64,000 bases of DNA from Paraspadella gotoi (GCA_051294375.1 CM119270.1:13153023-13217022), one strand, 5' to 3'; positions 1 through 12,448 are shown, counted from the first letter of the stretch. The notes: generated from the sequence alone by a model not told the origin. Translations and numbers: made by a program.

Positions 1-339
1 TTGAGTCTTCACGCCCCCGGTTGAAATATTCGCGGACCTCGTCTTCTCTTTCTGATCCAAACAAATGGACCATCCACCAGCCCGTTGCCCCGAAGCTCTC
101 TGTGACCCTACGCCGAACCCATTTTGGCCCTGTTAATCCCCTCTAACCGCTTATTCCCTCCCACCTCCCTCACCCGACGAGTGCGGGAAAGACCGTCCCT
201 GGTTTCGTATCTCGAGTCTCCATTAATCGTCCCCTCGGGCCAACTTTTAAAGTTTCGAACCCTTTCCTTGTTTTTTTTCACCGAGAAACATTTAAACTCT
301 ATCAATTTTTTTTTGCGATAGAGGGAGTAAGAGGAAGGA

Positions 340-393
340 GAGAAGAGGAGAGAGAGAGAGAGGAGGAGGAGAGAGAGAGAAGAGAGAGAGAGT

Positions 394-425
<32 letters not shown>

Positions 426-428
426 GAT
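340..428 (+). repeat. (GA)n microsatellite, interrupted
   Basis: Almost pure purine run of GA and GGA units on the plus strand with single-base interruptions. The flanking 1-339 holds ordinary-complexity DNA whose short open frames have no recognisable domain. Confidence 0.9.
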
Positions 429-1906
429 GAGAAGATGAACTACAATAAAAAAAAATTTATGGTTCCTTTATTCTTATTTTTTACCCCAACTTCAATTCGA
501 ATCCTTCATGACTCAACTCTTCGTATTATGATTCGAACCATCATAGTTCACCCAGTATCAACTCGTCACATCAGGTGGTTCAGCATCCCGGAATCCTAAG
601 GGGTTCACAAAAAAGAAAATCGTAGCGAAAGATGTAAGCTCTTTTGCTTGATCGGAATAGAGGTATTTGCTACCCTGGAACAAAATCAACACTGCCAGGT
701 CCTATTAAACAATTAATACAATGAGTCTTTCAAAATCGTCTCTCTCGTCTGAAGTCATGGAAGTTCCTAAATAAACCGTGATTGCACAAAGTTCGTGAAT
801 CGAAATCCATTTAATTCCCTACCAGCCTACAGTTCATATCAAACTTAGTTCACTTCTCAAGTCGTGAAAGGGAATCCTCCATGATCACTCTGTGCTGTGA
901 GTTATATTAATTATCTCACACTCTTGTCCATAATCACTATACCTTGAGCCACCTTATCCCCAAGTCAGAGTTCAGCAAGAGGTCATGCCGCTCCTGTCAG
1001 ATCGTCTTTTCATCAGTTGTAGATTATCAAATCTCATCACAAAACAAAGGAAAGAAAAAAGGTGGGGTAGGAAAAAAAAAAGTGAAGAAAGGATGGAACG
1101 AAATCGATTTTGTTCCGCATTGAGCAAAAATCGGCAGTCGAAGTTTTCGTCTCTCGATTCGAAGATGGAAATCGAGTGATCGTGGATCGGCGCCGGATCT
1201 GAGTGAGTCGCTCTTCTCTTTTCATCAACCGAAATTGATTTTCTGGTTGTTTTTTTTGTACTCGTGTGAATCCCATTAATGAATTAGAATATAACTCGTT
1301 TTTGTAAATGTCAGATTAGCTTATTGGTTAAATCGCCGTTTTCACGGATTTCAACATTCCCGGAATTTTTGCCCATTTGGGTTTTGTTGGATGTTCTTGT
1401 TCGGTATTTAATCTTAATTTCATTTTAACTAACCGAATTTTATTTAATAAAAAGTAAAAATCAATTTATAATACGAAATTAAAATGGATGAATTTTTCCT
1501 TTTTTTTGCGTGAAACGTATAAATGTCGCTGATTCAGAAGTGAATGCAATTTAGTATTAGAAAATTAAAGAGTGGCCTTAAAATATTTTTAGAGGCTGAT
1601 TTTGCTTTTAATAACGAAGCTTACAGAAACGTACGTATAGAAAAAGGAGTAGGAAATATAGAAACATTAAATATTTCTGATTACATCCATTGATTTATAA
1701 TGGTTAGAAAAATCGGAGGAAAAAATGAGAAAAATCGATTGGGGAGCAAAAAAGGAAACGAAAGTAATACCGTTGAAAAAAAAAAAATAGAGGAGCTTTT
1801 TAAAATTCAACTTTCACTTCATATCGCGAAAAAAGCTTTAAAAAAAGAAAAGAAAAAAGGGGAGACCTAAAAAAGAAAGAAAATGAATTGACTACTACAG
1901 AACATG
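429..1906. other. AT-rich unique DNA, no gene recognised
   Basis: Stop codons are frequent in all frames and no open frame exceeds about 80 codons. Poly-A and poly-T runs are scattered, for example near 1070 and 1780. I see no promoter-plus-ORF arrangement, tRNA fold or terminal inverted repeat here. Confidence 0.6.
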
Positions 1907-2121
1907 AATTTATTATGCAAATTGCCTATGCCCTCGCCAACGCTAACGCTGCCTCTCCGCCAAATAGATGTCGCTCTCTTTCCCTCTCGCTGCCCTTCAT
2001 GTCTCTCTTTCTCTCTCTCACTCTCTCGACTTACCCCATTCTGACCCGGCCACTTTCTTGACATTGTGCCCCGTCTTTCTTTCTTTTCTTTTCTTTGTTA
2101 CTTTCTTTGTTCCTTTGTTTC

Positions 2122-2122
2122 C

Positions 2123-2153
<31 letters not shown>

Positions 2154-2192
2154 TTTTTTTTTTTTGTTTGTTTATTTCCTTTTTTCTCCGTT

Positions 2193-2230
<38 letters not shown>

Positions 2231-2255
2231 NNNNNNNNNNNNNNNNNNNNNNNNN

Positions 2256-2287
<32 letters not shown>

Positions 2288-2303
2288 TTTCTTTCTTTCT
2301 TTC
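2122..2303 (+). repeat. (TTTA)n and (CTTT)n microsatellites inside the repeat
   Basis: TTTA units run at 2122-2154, followed by a T-rich spacer and CTTT units at 2201-2230 and 2256-2303 on either side of a 25 N gap. The inverted partner near 11.2-11.4 kb carries the complementary GAAA and AAAT arrays in the matching order, so these simple repeats belong to the dispersed element. Confidence 0.9.
2231..2255. other. Assembly gap, 25 N
   Basis: Run of 25 N inside the CTTT array. The uniform 25 N size recurs at 4241, 34314 and 52237 and looks like a fixed placeholder, so the true length is unknown. Confidence 0.98.
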
Positions 2304-2490
2304 TATCTTTCTGTCTCTCCCCCCTTTCCTTTCCCCCCTGATGAACAACTCGAGCCCTCACTCCCCGACTTATTTTCCAACTTCATTTCGCGGTGTGTCG
2401 ACGACGACGACCGATGACCGACGACGAACGTCAAGGGCGTGTCGTTCCGCCTCTTACCTTTTTTTCTCCTTTTTGCAATTTTTCCTTAAT

Positions 2491-2574
2491 CTCTTCTCTT
2501 CTCTCTCTCTCTCTCTCTCTCCTCTCTTCTCTCTCTCTCTCTCGGTCTCTCTCTCTCTCTCTCTATCTCTCTCG
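2491..2574 (+). repeat. (CT)n microsatellite
   Basis: CT units with occasional interruptions. Open frames across it read as Ser-Leu runs and are not evidence of coding. Confidence 0.9.
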
Positions 2575-3013
2575 ATACTGCGATTTCGATCAGAAGTGCC
2601 GGGCCTGAAATGGGGAAATAAAAGATCAGAGTGAAGGAGTTGGAAAGGGAATAAAAATTATTATATAAAAAAAATGGAAGTGAGGATACGAGATGGATTG
2701 GGGGTGTAGAGCGGTGAAGATGTGATGATTAAATGGAAAAACTCGGGGGGGTGAAAGAGGAAAAGAAGTGTCTCATGTAGCTCGTGAGCGGAAGAGAGCG
2801 ACGAAATATATGACGCTGGGATTTCGGAGTAAACAAATGATAAAGAGAGAGTATAAATCAAAAAAAGATATATGGGCAGTGATGAATTTTCGTCGCTCTC
2901 TCTTTCTCTCGGCTTCTGGTCGTGTGTGGTGGTCTCGCGGGTTGTCAATTCTTCTGTAATGGCCTCCGAAATTTTCGTGTTTAGTTCAAGAGAGTTGCGG
3001 ACCCTGTAGACCG

Positions 3014-3103
3014 TTGGAGATCGCCTAATGTTGCTTTCTGGCCAACACTGTGAATCCTCTCTTTGGAGATCGCTAATGTTGCTTTCTTCTGGCCAACCCA
3101 CTG
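3014..3103 (+). repeat. Short tandem duplication, ~37-41 bp units
   Basis: Two units share TTGGAGATCGC, TAATGTTGCTTTCT and CTGGCCAAC, at 3014-3050 and 3063-3103. They are separated by about 12 bp and differ by a few small indels. No function is apparent. Confidence 0.8.
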
Positions 3104-4240
3104 TTGAAAAAAATTTTCAAACCTTTCCGAACATTTGCAAATATCTAAAAGTTACACCTGTTTAATACACGTTTTCACCTTTTATAATTTTCAATTTCAA
3201 ACCTTATATTTAAATCTTAAATTGACTTACCTTCGGGGTGAATATTTGCAACTATAATATCTTTGCTATCAATTAAATTTTCGTTAGCCTTCTTATACTT
3301 GTGTTGATATTTATAAATCAAATTATGAAATTAAACTGAAAACTAATTAATTTTCAAGCCCGTTTACCATCAGTTTCGATGCACCACCGCGTGAAATTGT
3401 GTAGTTTGTTGTTTTAAAATCATATTTGCAGATCAGAAACTAAATAAGCAAATGAGACTCATGTAAAAATCGAGATTTACGGCAAAAACTTACTTTTTGA
3501 ATTCAATTAATTCAGAATTTATTGTCAAAAGTTAAACTAATTATTTGGCCAAATTTTAACTGAGAGAAAACATTTTTCAGGATGATAAGTTTAACTGTAT
3601 AATGTCAAAACATGATGATTATCAGATTCACTTCTATTGTTGGTCACCAGGAAAAAAAAGTATCGTATCATCGTTTAAACAAGTTTACCTTGATGCTGAA
3701 CCTGTGATATACATTTCACTTCTTTTATATAGACATTAAAAACGTTTATTTTTTATTTCGTATCCTAAAAGTGCTCTTTAAATAAACATTTTCAAACCTA
3801 GTTTCTTTCATGAATTCTGAGAAAGATGATTTTAAGTAAAACCTTACATTTATGACAGAAACTAATTCAACATATTGTTTTACTTTCCCCCTTTTTTTTT
3901 GCAAACCCATTTTTGCTATTCCGCGACGTCGACAAACGAAAACATTCTTCATATCATGCCACCTTATTTCAACGCTTATCATAACAGGTGAGTTTTTTTA
4001 ACATTTATGTGAACTTTATTTAACATATTCCCGCGCAATTTGGAGAACGGTACCAAAGAAGTTCTGCTTTTTGTTTAAATTTTATAATATGATAATTTAT
4101 ATTTATGAAAGGATCTTAAAAAAAAATATTTCAAGGTTGAAGCTTTGAACTTTTAAATGATCCAAAAATAATTTATTGTTTTATTTTGTAATTTTCTTTT
4201 GTTTTGTTTACTGTCGGCGAGATGGCAGATGCCAAAACCG
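3104..4240. other. AT-rich unique DNA, no gene recognised
   Basis: AT-rich sequence with many stops in all six frames. Short frames such as the minus-strand one at 3746-3982 show no domain. I found no tRNA-like promoter boxes, tandem repeat or inverted repeat. Confidence 0.55.
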
Positions 4241-4265
4241 NNNNNNNNNNNNNNNNNNNNNNNNN
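4241..4265. other. Assembly gap, 25 N
   Basis: Run of 25 N in moderately GC-rich, non-microsatellite DNA, unlike most other gaps in the window. Confidence 0.98.
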
Positions 4266-4625
4266 AACCCGCGGAGATGCATGATGCAGTTCTGGCGACA
4301 AAAGCCGATGCTGACACCGGCCGCCGCCTTTTGTTTAATTTTATTGGATGTTTTTCTCTCTCTTCTCTCTCAGTCTCATCTACTCGTCTCTCTCTCTCTC
4401 CACGATCTCTCTACTCTACTGATCTATAGGATCGTTTGGAGAAGAAAGCTATTTGTTGGTTGTCTCGTCAAAAAAAAGTGACTGTGATACATACTTGAAG
4501 TTTAGACCCAAGTGGATGCAGGCAGAGCAGAAAAGAGAGGAGAGACAGAAGAGAGACGAGAGAGCAAGAGAGAGAGAAGGGAGAGAGAGAGAGAGCATAC
4601 GGGTATACTAGAGATTTGCGGCGCA

Positions 4626-5166
4626 GGAAGCCATGGTGTCCGGTCCACCTCCACCGATGCCCTTTTTGTCGCAGCACCACTGGCCGGACCACGTCCGCCG
4701 GCCAATTCTTGCCGCACCCATCCATACCCCCTTGCGTACGGGGACTGCCTCACGAGTCGCGGATTCGAGCAGAAAAAAACTCTGATCGTCGCAGAACATC
4801 CCGGCGGATCAACCCAGGATTCGTCCGGCAGTATCGTGGTCGCGGACTTGCTTCTTTCAATTCTTCTCTGGGTCGATTCTCTCATTTTATAAAATTTTCA
4901 CTATATTCTTGCAGGAAAGCCAATGGGTGCTCCGGCCACGACGCCTTTGTTCCACCGCCAGTGGCCGGCACGTCACCGTCCGCCTGGTCCCCAATCTTCT
5001 GCCGCGACTCAGGTCGGCCCACAACGGATATCGAGAAGAAAAACAACTCTGATCGGGAGAAATCGCCGCGGATCAACAGGAACTTATCGTCCCCCCGGCT
5101 CAGATCGTGGTCGCTCGCGCACCAGTTCTTTTTGCTCTTGGGTGCATTCTTTCATATTTCTAAATC
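4626..5166 (+). repeat. ~289 bp tandem duplication of GC-richer unique DNA
   Basis: Unit 1 starts at 4626 (GGAAGCC) and unit 2 near 4914 (GGAAAGCC). Both run in the same order through a GGTCC/CGGCC-rich block, a CTCTGATCG motif (AAACTCTGATCGTCG versus ACAACTCTGATCGGGAG), CGGATCAAC, a TCGTGGTCGC motif and GGGT-C-ATTCT before AT-rich DNA. Unit 2 is preceded by a pyrimidine-rich stretch ending TTGCAG, which resembles a splice acceptor, and unit 1 by GGCGCAG. A frame stays open from 4616 to 5296 across both units, but it begins with TTG and contains no ATG. It is therefore not a complete gene; internal exons are possible but unproven. Confidence 0.75.
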
Positions 5167-5296
5167 TGCACTTATCCAGATCAATTCTTTTTGGGGAAAA
5201 CTAACTCTCATATTACAAATAACCTTTTTAGGAATACATTGGTCCTATCTTTCTACTGTCGATTCTTTTTCCATCACTTCATATACAGGGGATTAG

Positions 5297-7930
5297 CGGA
5301 GGGAGTGAGAATAGTGGGGAGAAGAAAGAAGAAGCGGGAGAGAAGGGGAGAGAGAGAGAGAGAGCTTCCCATGCATCGAAGATACTACTTCGATCAGAGC
5401 GCAAGTACCATCTAGCAGACGCAGAGAGCTCACTCGAGAGGCTAGGGCAGAAAAGAGTAGAGACTAGATGCAGTACGTCCTCAATCACCACATAATTTCC
5501 TAAACTCCCTCATCTGCTAATTCCATAATCCGCTGTGTGTTTATGCTGCGAGTGACTTGGAGGACAAAATCAAAACAAGAGCATTTTTTCGCTCTATCTG
5601 TGTAGAACTCAGAATTTAAACATGAGTCTAGACCTACTCTCTCTTCGCTGAGGTTTGAAATGAGACCAGAAAATAATTCAAGTCACCATCCGAAATATTT
5701 TTGCGTATTTGGCTACTCGAGACATACAAGCGAGACCCAGAGAGACCAGTTAGACATCACATAAACAAAAAAAGAGGAAAATATACCATATAAATAAAAG
5801 CACCATAGTATTAAGTTATATTTGGATCAGATGGTTATAGAAAGACAAAACTCTAAAAGAACATCTGAGAGACGATATATATTGTTTCTAACACCCGATC
5901 TCATGGCGTTTAGATAGGATGACACATAATGAAAAGTTATATCTAAATAAAATTCAATAGTGTAATTAAAAATATTTTATAATACCCGCAAAACAGCCTG
6001 GAAGAAAATAATAATTTTCGTTTTTGTCGATAACAGGAGGATGTAATTCTTTTCGAGAGTTTACCCATAAAGTTTAGCGCGGGCCGAATATTACTATATA
6101 CTTGGATCGTATTAGCTCGTGTTCACGATCATCATAAATGATACACGAACACTCAAAAACACATAGATAATTTAGAATGGAGAAATTGGCACAATATAAA
6201 GACTGTTTAAAAATATAAGAAGATCCAGGATGAGTAGGGAAGTGGCTTAAGTCAGTCTATGACTTTATACTTTATATAATGTATAATTTTAAACGCAGTA
6301 ATATTTCTAATTGCGAGAGTTTCTGTTTCAACGAGGTAACAGTTTCGCGGCACTCAGTCAATATAATATGGAGTATTTTATAACTAGAAATAAAATGGCG
6401 AGAGGAGTTAAAATAATCTCTACTTATTTGTGTCGGGTAATTACTTCTGGTCGTTCTTCTTATTGTGTAATTTTATCATTTAATAAAAAAACTGTCACAA
6501 GGAGTTTTTTTTAGATTAATCATGTAGAGTAAATAAATTTTTATTCTTTATTAATCCCATATATTTGGAAGACGTTCACTGATTAGATAGATTTAGGTTT
6601 TTCAAGTGTATGTATATTAAGTCGCTGAGTGTTCTGTTATATCAGGGATACTTTGAGAACACGAGGTTCAACTTTTTCTAGGGAAACGTTGCTGAGTAAA
6701 CTACACAAATATAATGTAAATAGACGATTTATTCACGAAGATTTGGAGCCCTAAGTTACAAAGCGAAGAGTGAAATTGGCTATCATAATTCTCCTCGAAT
6801 AGGAGATTATGACAAGAGAGCTCATAAATCCATAGTAATATATATGCTTCGTTCATATGTTTCACACGAGAGAGTTTTCCACCGAATACTCCTCTCCTTG
6901 TATTATCCTGGGCTGTCACATAACAACTCATTGTTAAATAGTTAGCTACACTGTGTCTGATAAGTCACATGAAGTTGGCGCTCTTTTATGGGTTAACAAT
7001 CTCAAGTGATAAAGGCACCTCTCAAATTAGCTATACAGAAGGTCACATATATCTTACTAATGGCACGCCACTGCAGATACAAGGAACGCGTATAGTATTA
7101 CCACCCTTATCCCCTCCAGTATCACAAAATAATTTTGGACCGAATATTAGACTGTTTAATCTGTTACGCAACATTCTATTACGAGCTGGACGATCCTAAT
7201 AAACCCAGAACGTGAAATCTCTCTAAATAAGGATATAATTTTGTACACCGTAATATTCTCCGATTCGCTTATCCACCAACGACGTCTCTCTTCATTTGCG
7301 AGCAGTTCGATCGCTGGAGCATACGTGTATAGACGCTACGTCTTGTTGATTAATATAAATTTGATATATTCTTTTCACTCAAACATACATAACTACACTA
7401 GCATATTACAACATGAGCGTCTGTGTCATCGGTGAGGACAATGCCGATATGACCTTTGTAGATGGACTGAATGTGCTATGAAAAAAAGTTTTCAATTTTT
7501 TAATTCTCTCAAAGTTAGAAAAATTTCACATAAAAAATCTTGATTTTTATCTAAATACATCAACAACAATAAACTAAGAAGAATAGAGTTCCATAACCGA
7601 AATTTAAATATGATAGCAAACAGTATATTCAATCTTACGCTTGCCTCATAGAGACATACTATTCCATCCCACCGGAGACCGTACTAGAAGTCTCAATCTC
7701 TCTCTCATCATGCATTCTCTTCACACTAATAGTTTTCTCAATAATAGAGTGTTTCTCTTCTCTTGTTCTATCATTTCTCCTGTAATCGTTGGTAAGCGTT
7801 CATTTCTCGCCTCCAGAAGAGTTTAATTTGCGTAGGTGCAGGTGCGGGACCACTTTACATTTTGTGTGAGTAGATTTTATTTTTTTTCTTTTAGGTAATT
7901 TTATTTTTCTTCGTCCCACTACTGATTTTT
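5297..7930. other. AT-rich unique DNA, no gene recognised
   Basis: A short GA tract lies near 5340-5365. The rest is AT-rich with scattered frames of up to 76 codons and no recognisable domain, tRNA fold, terminal inverted repeat or tandem array. Confidence 0.55.
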
Positions 7931-8512
7931 TTCATGATAGGTTCCGAACAAGGGCTGAATTTTTATCACTAAAACCGTTATTGAAGACTGCAGCTGCGCA
8001 AACCGGATTAGTTTAGGCGCTTCACTGCAAAGGACCAAGTAGTGGATTGCGACACAAAAACGGCGAGGAAGCTGAACGAGTATGGAGACAGAGAGAGATA
8101 GGTTCATCGCGACTTGTGAAAGATATCGTGAATATTTGCTGATATGGAAGTTCGACCACTCGTCTTCTGAGTAGACAGGATTGAGAGTAAGCAGAGAGAA
8201 GAGAGAGAAATTTCGGCCATTAGAGAGGATTTGAGGAGCGCAGAGAGGAGAGGAGCAGAGAGAGCCGAGGAAAGCCAGATTTATGATATGGAAGTAACAA
8301 GAAAAGAGCTCAAGACGAAGGATGATAAAGTATCAATTACGTTCGTACTTCACTTCTGCCAACTTGTTTCACAGGTTGCTCCCTCTTCTTATTTCTTCTC
8401 CTCCATTCGCTCGCGATGTTTCTTTTCCCATTAAATCCATTAGTCGTATCTTCGTTTTCTACACCTTCCCATCTCCACAGTCTCTCGCCTATCTTCAGCA
8501 CGGATCCGTGCT
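7931..8512 (+). repeat. Diverged direct repeat, copy 1
   Basis: Homologous in the same orientation to about 13070-13620. Shared blocks include GAAGACTGCAGCTGCGCA (7983-8000 and 13099-13116), GGCGC, a GGAGACA motif, GAGAGGATTT followed by GAG-GCGC, an AGAGCTCA-GCGAAGGAT block, TTCGT-CTTCACT and GCCAACTTGTT. Divergence is high and rich in indels. No coding capacity is evident. This is probably an old copy of a dispersed element or a segmental duplicate. Confidence 0.65.
8497..8512. other. Perfect 16 bp palindrome
   Basis: AGCACGGATCCGTGCT is its own reverse complement and includes a BamHI site at its centre. It sits at the 3' boundary of the diverged repeat. Role unknown. Confidence 0.85.
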
Positions 8513-10975
8513 TCCATCATAATAAATTTGAGACACCTTCTTATTACCCCTCTTCAACCCCCGATATTTCCATCTTCACCGCCCCCACACTCCTGTCACA
8601 GACCTCAGTTAACCCCTGGCTCCTTCTCGTCCGGGCCTATTCCTACACCACTGCCTGGATTAAAATCCGCCAAAACATCCCACCACCTTCCGATTGGTGT
8701 CACAATTAAATTGGGATAGTCCTAGACTCAAAAATATTCTAAAATTGTTTTTATTTTGGCTTTTAATAATCAATGATCAAACTTTAGTATAATTATTAAA
8801 TTGATATCATTTAGACTTACATATTTTAAGAAATTTTTTTGTATTTTCTTTTAAATTATATTTACAAATATATTTTTAAGGGAAATGTTTTTCTAAAACT
8901 ACAATATGCAAATACAAATTTTGTCATATTTGGCTTGGTCAATGGTGGTTTCCCCATTCTCAAGGATTAATCCTTTTTAAAAACAGATAGACTGACAAAA
9001 GATCAGATTAATTAATTAAATAATTAAACGTAAATTAATAAAAAAAAAATGGTATCAATTTGTAAAAAAATTGTCAGGGTAATCGCATTTGAACTGTATT
9101 TTATCTCCTCTCTGTCTCCTTTCTCTCTCTCTCTCTTCCTGTAGAGAGACTTGGCTCTCCGCGTCACAGGGTAGGAATGCTCGTCGTGAGGAGGCTCAAC
9201 TGCATTCTGCAGATCCGAACCGTCTATATACTGAGATCTCTCAAAGCAAACCAAATAATAAAAAGGTCGAATCGTAAAATGTAAAAAAATTATAAAAATA
9301 TAAATCAGAAGAAAATCCAGCGTAATGAACAGAAAATCTCCCAAGAAAATAACGGCGTCCTAATGAAAAAGTTCGTAAGATTAAAAATTTAGGTTGATAT
9401 GCCAGAGAAATCGTTAAGAATCGTATATAAAAAAAGGATCTGAAGTTAGTCTGGAGAGCTTTTCCTAGAGACTATGATGAGAGCTCGTACGGTTAACCAT
9501 GGTCGGTCGATAGGTAAGTCCGAGACATCGTCTCTGTCGCCGTCTCCTCAGTCTCGTCCTTTCTCTCACTCTCTCTCTCTCTTTCTCTCCACTCTTTTCT
9601 ATTCCTACTCTCTCTCTCTCTCTCTCTCTCTTGAAATAATTTTTATAATGTTAGTTGATTTGATGATTGATGATTAAAAATGACGACAAAGAGGATATGA
9701 ATAGACAAGAACAAGATAACAAGACAAAATATCCCCAAACAGTGAAATAAAAACCAGTTGAGCAAACTTGATAATCTAGGGGTCTTAATGGGTTTACTGG
9801 ATTTGATCTTCTTTCTCCAATTAAAACTGAAAAAATGAAAATCCGTTTTAACCTATTAGCACCTGTTAATCTCAGGCCAGCTTTAAAAGATGAAATATTC
9901 TTTTTTTACATAACAAAAACCTTCGTGAAACCGAATTTGTCAAAATAAAAGATGAAAAAAGAAATTTAAAATCCTGTTCTTTCTTTGTATTTCTTGGAAT
10001 TGAAAGTTCATTGTAAGGCTTGTTTCTCTCTTAAAATACAAAATCGCTAAAATCCGCATTAACCAGTTATTTACTAGAACTTATGCTACCTGTTTAACCT
10101 AACAATATTTAGTTCAGATAAACCGGTAAACGAATACAAGACAGTCAGAAAAGAAAAATCTGAAAACCTAGTTCTTTCTTTGTTATTTTGATGATTGACA
10201 TGTCAACTGGTTAAGGTATATTTCCTTCCTAAAACTCAAACCGCAAAAAACCGGCAAACAGACCAGTAATAGCCAAAACCGCATTACTAACTAATAAAAC
10301 TATGATCAATTTTTAAAATATAATTAAACTGTTTAAAACGGGGTAACTGCAAGAAAAATTTTTTAATCTTGAAACGTAGTTAATTTCTTATTATTTTTGC
10401 GGAATGTCTGTGGTTGAATAATGATTTGAAAAATTCAATCTCTCTAATTTAAAAAATCCGCAATGTAATCGTCATCAAACACACGACTAACTAAACCTTC
10501 CTTTATCTAATAAAACCTATAGGATATTACCAGCAGGATAACCTGGTTAAACGAGTGACATATAGTAAAAAAAATGTTGTTGTAAAATTTTTCAATGTAA
10601 AATACATGGAAGTAAGTTAAGAAAAAATTATATTACTACACTTGTGAAAAAACCATTTGTCCTTATGCCACATATCCAAGGGCAGACAATCAGCTTCGAA
10701 TCGCCGTATCATTTATGCAATAACCATATTATAAGAAAATATGGCAAGTGGCCAAATAAAAAAACCTAATTTATTTTAGAGAAGTAAAGAAAATGTAAAA
10801 GAAAAGAAAGAAAGGTTACGAGCTTTTAGCCGATCTTTTCTGGTCAAAGCCCGCAAGACCGATCTACTTATCATTAACTATTAAAATCGAATCGCTGACA
10901 TGACTTTTTCTCACTCGATTTTGAAATTTTTTTTTTCCTGAGGTTGAGCTACCGTGCCCCCCCCTCGTCCTCTTT
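8513..10975. other. AT-rich unique DNA with short CT tracts, no gene recognised
   Basis: Pyrimidine-biased at 8513-8700, then AT-rich. CT tracts occur near 9551-9580 and 9608-9633. Short frames carry no recognisable motif. A (CA)A-poor, poly-A/T-interrupted stretch from 9700 to 10800 shows no tandem or inverted structure that I could see. Confidence 0.5.
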
Positions 10976-11655
10976 TTTTTTTATTGTCCCCTTTCCACCT
11001 CTCGATCTATTTTTATTTTCCCATTTTGACCCAGTAACGATCGAAAATCGCGACGAGAGAGAGAGAGAGAGAGGAGGTGAAAAAGGCCAGGAAAGAGCAG
11101 CCCAGCCTTCCCGGGTGGCGCCGCGTATCGTCGTTCGTCTCGACCCCGGAGAAGGTTAATCGGGGAGTTGAGCTCGAGTTTTCTTCCAGGGGGAAAGGGA
11201 AAGGGGGGGGACAGAAAGAGAAAGAAAGAAAGAAAGAAAAAGAAAGAAAAGAAAGAAAGAAAGAAAGAAAAAGAAAGAAGAAGATAGAAAGAAGAAAAAA
11301 GGAAATAAACAAAAAAAAAAAAAATAAATAAATAAAAAATAATAAAAATAATAAATAAATAAATAAATAAATAAATAAAATAAATAAATAATAAATAATA
11401 TGAATAAGTAAATAAAAATAAATAAATAAATAAGGAAACAAAGGACAAGAAAGAAAGTAATAAAGAAAAGAAAAGTAGAAGACGGGGCACAATGTCAAGA
11501 AAGTGGCCGTCAGAATGGGGTAAGTCGAGAAGTGAAGAGAGAGAAGAGAGACATGGGGAGCGGAGAGGGGAAGAGAAGCGACATCTATTTGGCGGAGAGG
11601 AGCCATTAAGTCTTTGGCGAGGCAATAGGCAATTTGCATAATATTCAATGTTCAA
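10976..11655 (-). repeat. Interspersed repeat, minus-strand copy (inverted arm 2)
   Basis: Reverse complement is homologous to 1907-2665, with the same order of landmarks, from TATGCAAATTGCC near 11640 to the AAATGGGAAAATAAAA block near 11010. Its internal arrays are (GAAA)n at about 11211-11290 and (AAAT)n at about 11323-11433 on the plus strand. The two long minus-strand frames here are T-rich microsatellite translations, not genes. Confidence 0.75.
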
Positions 11656-12448
11656 AAAAAAAGAAATATTTTTCGTTGTAGAAATCAGATTTAATTATTG
11701 ATTCTCTTCTGAGGAAATGAACCAGAAAATAAATTCAAGTTAACCTCCGAAATTTTTGATTTGGCTATCGAGCAAAAAGACAGCCAAACGTGGCTAATAT
11801 ACAATTAGTACATATATGCCAGTAGTAATGTAGAAAATCTAGAAATACTGATGAAGCACCCATAAGTGTAATGCCTAATAAAAAGGTATATATCGAACCT
11901 GGAAAAAAATATTTCGAAAAAGAGCTATCTCAAATAAGTATTCCGATTCAAACCTGGATCGATGTCGCACGATATTCAAAGACCGAAATAAAAAAAGAAA
12001 TAGAATGAGAAATTAAATAAATTTTAAAAAAAGTCCCAGGAGTGAAGTTTTAAGTCAATTACTTTTAAATTTATTTTAAACCGAATCTAATGGAGACGTC
12101 TTTTCAAAGTAAATACTTTTAAAATTAACTGAGTCTAATGAAGATCGATTTTCTTTTTCGGTTTCGCGTCTCAATTTTCTTTTAACACCATTTTTTTTAG
12201 ATTCAATTTGTGAAATTCTTTTCCAAATTTGACTCTTGATTTGTTATTCCAGTGTTTTTCTTTGCCGAGGTCTTGGTGATTTCATCCCGTGTTAATCTGT
12301 TAACCGGAACTGACCGTTTTTTCAGACGTTGCTGTTAGTGACCGATTTTTCACAAGTTATGTCACGTCACAATTGCGATGGTGGGTACCATTTCGTTCCA
12401 ACTTCAGGGGTTCCATCCCCTGAAGGCTTTAGTGTAACATTTTAATTA
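11656..12448. other. AT-rich unique DNA ending in a hairpin
   Basis: AT-rich with no open frame worth noting. A perfect stem-loop lies at 12402-12425: CTTCAGGGG, a 6 nt loop, CCCCTGAAG, 23 bp before the assembly gap. Confidence 0.6.

Larger units (their letters stand above)
1907..2665 (+). repeat. Interspersed repeat, plus-strand copy (inverted arm 1)
   Basis: This segment is homologous, in reverse orientation, to 10976-11655. Shared landmarks in order are TATGCAAATTGCC, CTCCGCCAAATAGATGTCGC, a CT-rich stretch, CGACTTACCCCATTCTGAC, GGCCACTTTCTTGACATTG, then (TTTA)n, (CTTT)n, CCCCCTTTCC, AACTCGAG, CTCCCCGA, a CT array, and GCGATTTCGATC followed by AAATGGGGAAATAAAA. The matched order over some 700 bp shows a dispersed repeat family rather than chance. 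I see no coding capacity, no clear terminal repeats and no target-site duplication. The class is unknown; a non-autonomous element carrying internal microsatellites is one option. An assembly gap (2231-2255) lies inside. Confidence 0.75.

Noticed and set aside
10981-11655. Minus-strand frames of 224 and 211 codons
   Set aside because: Most of their length is the AAAT/GAAA microsatellite of a dispersed repeat; both frames stay open for compositional reasons.
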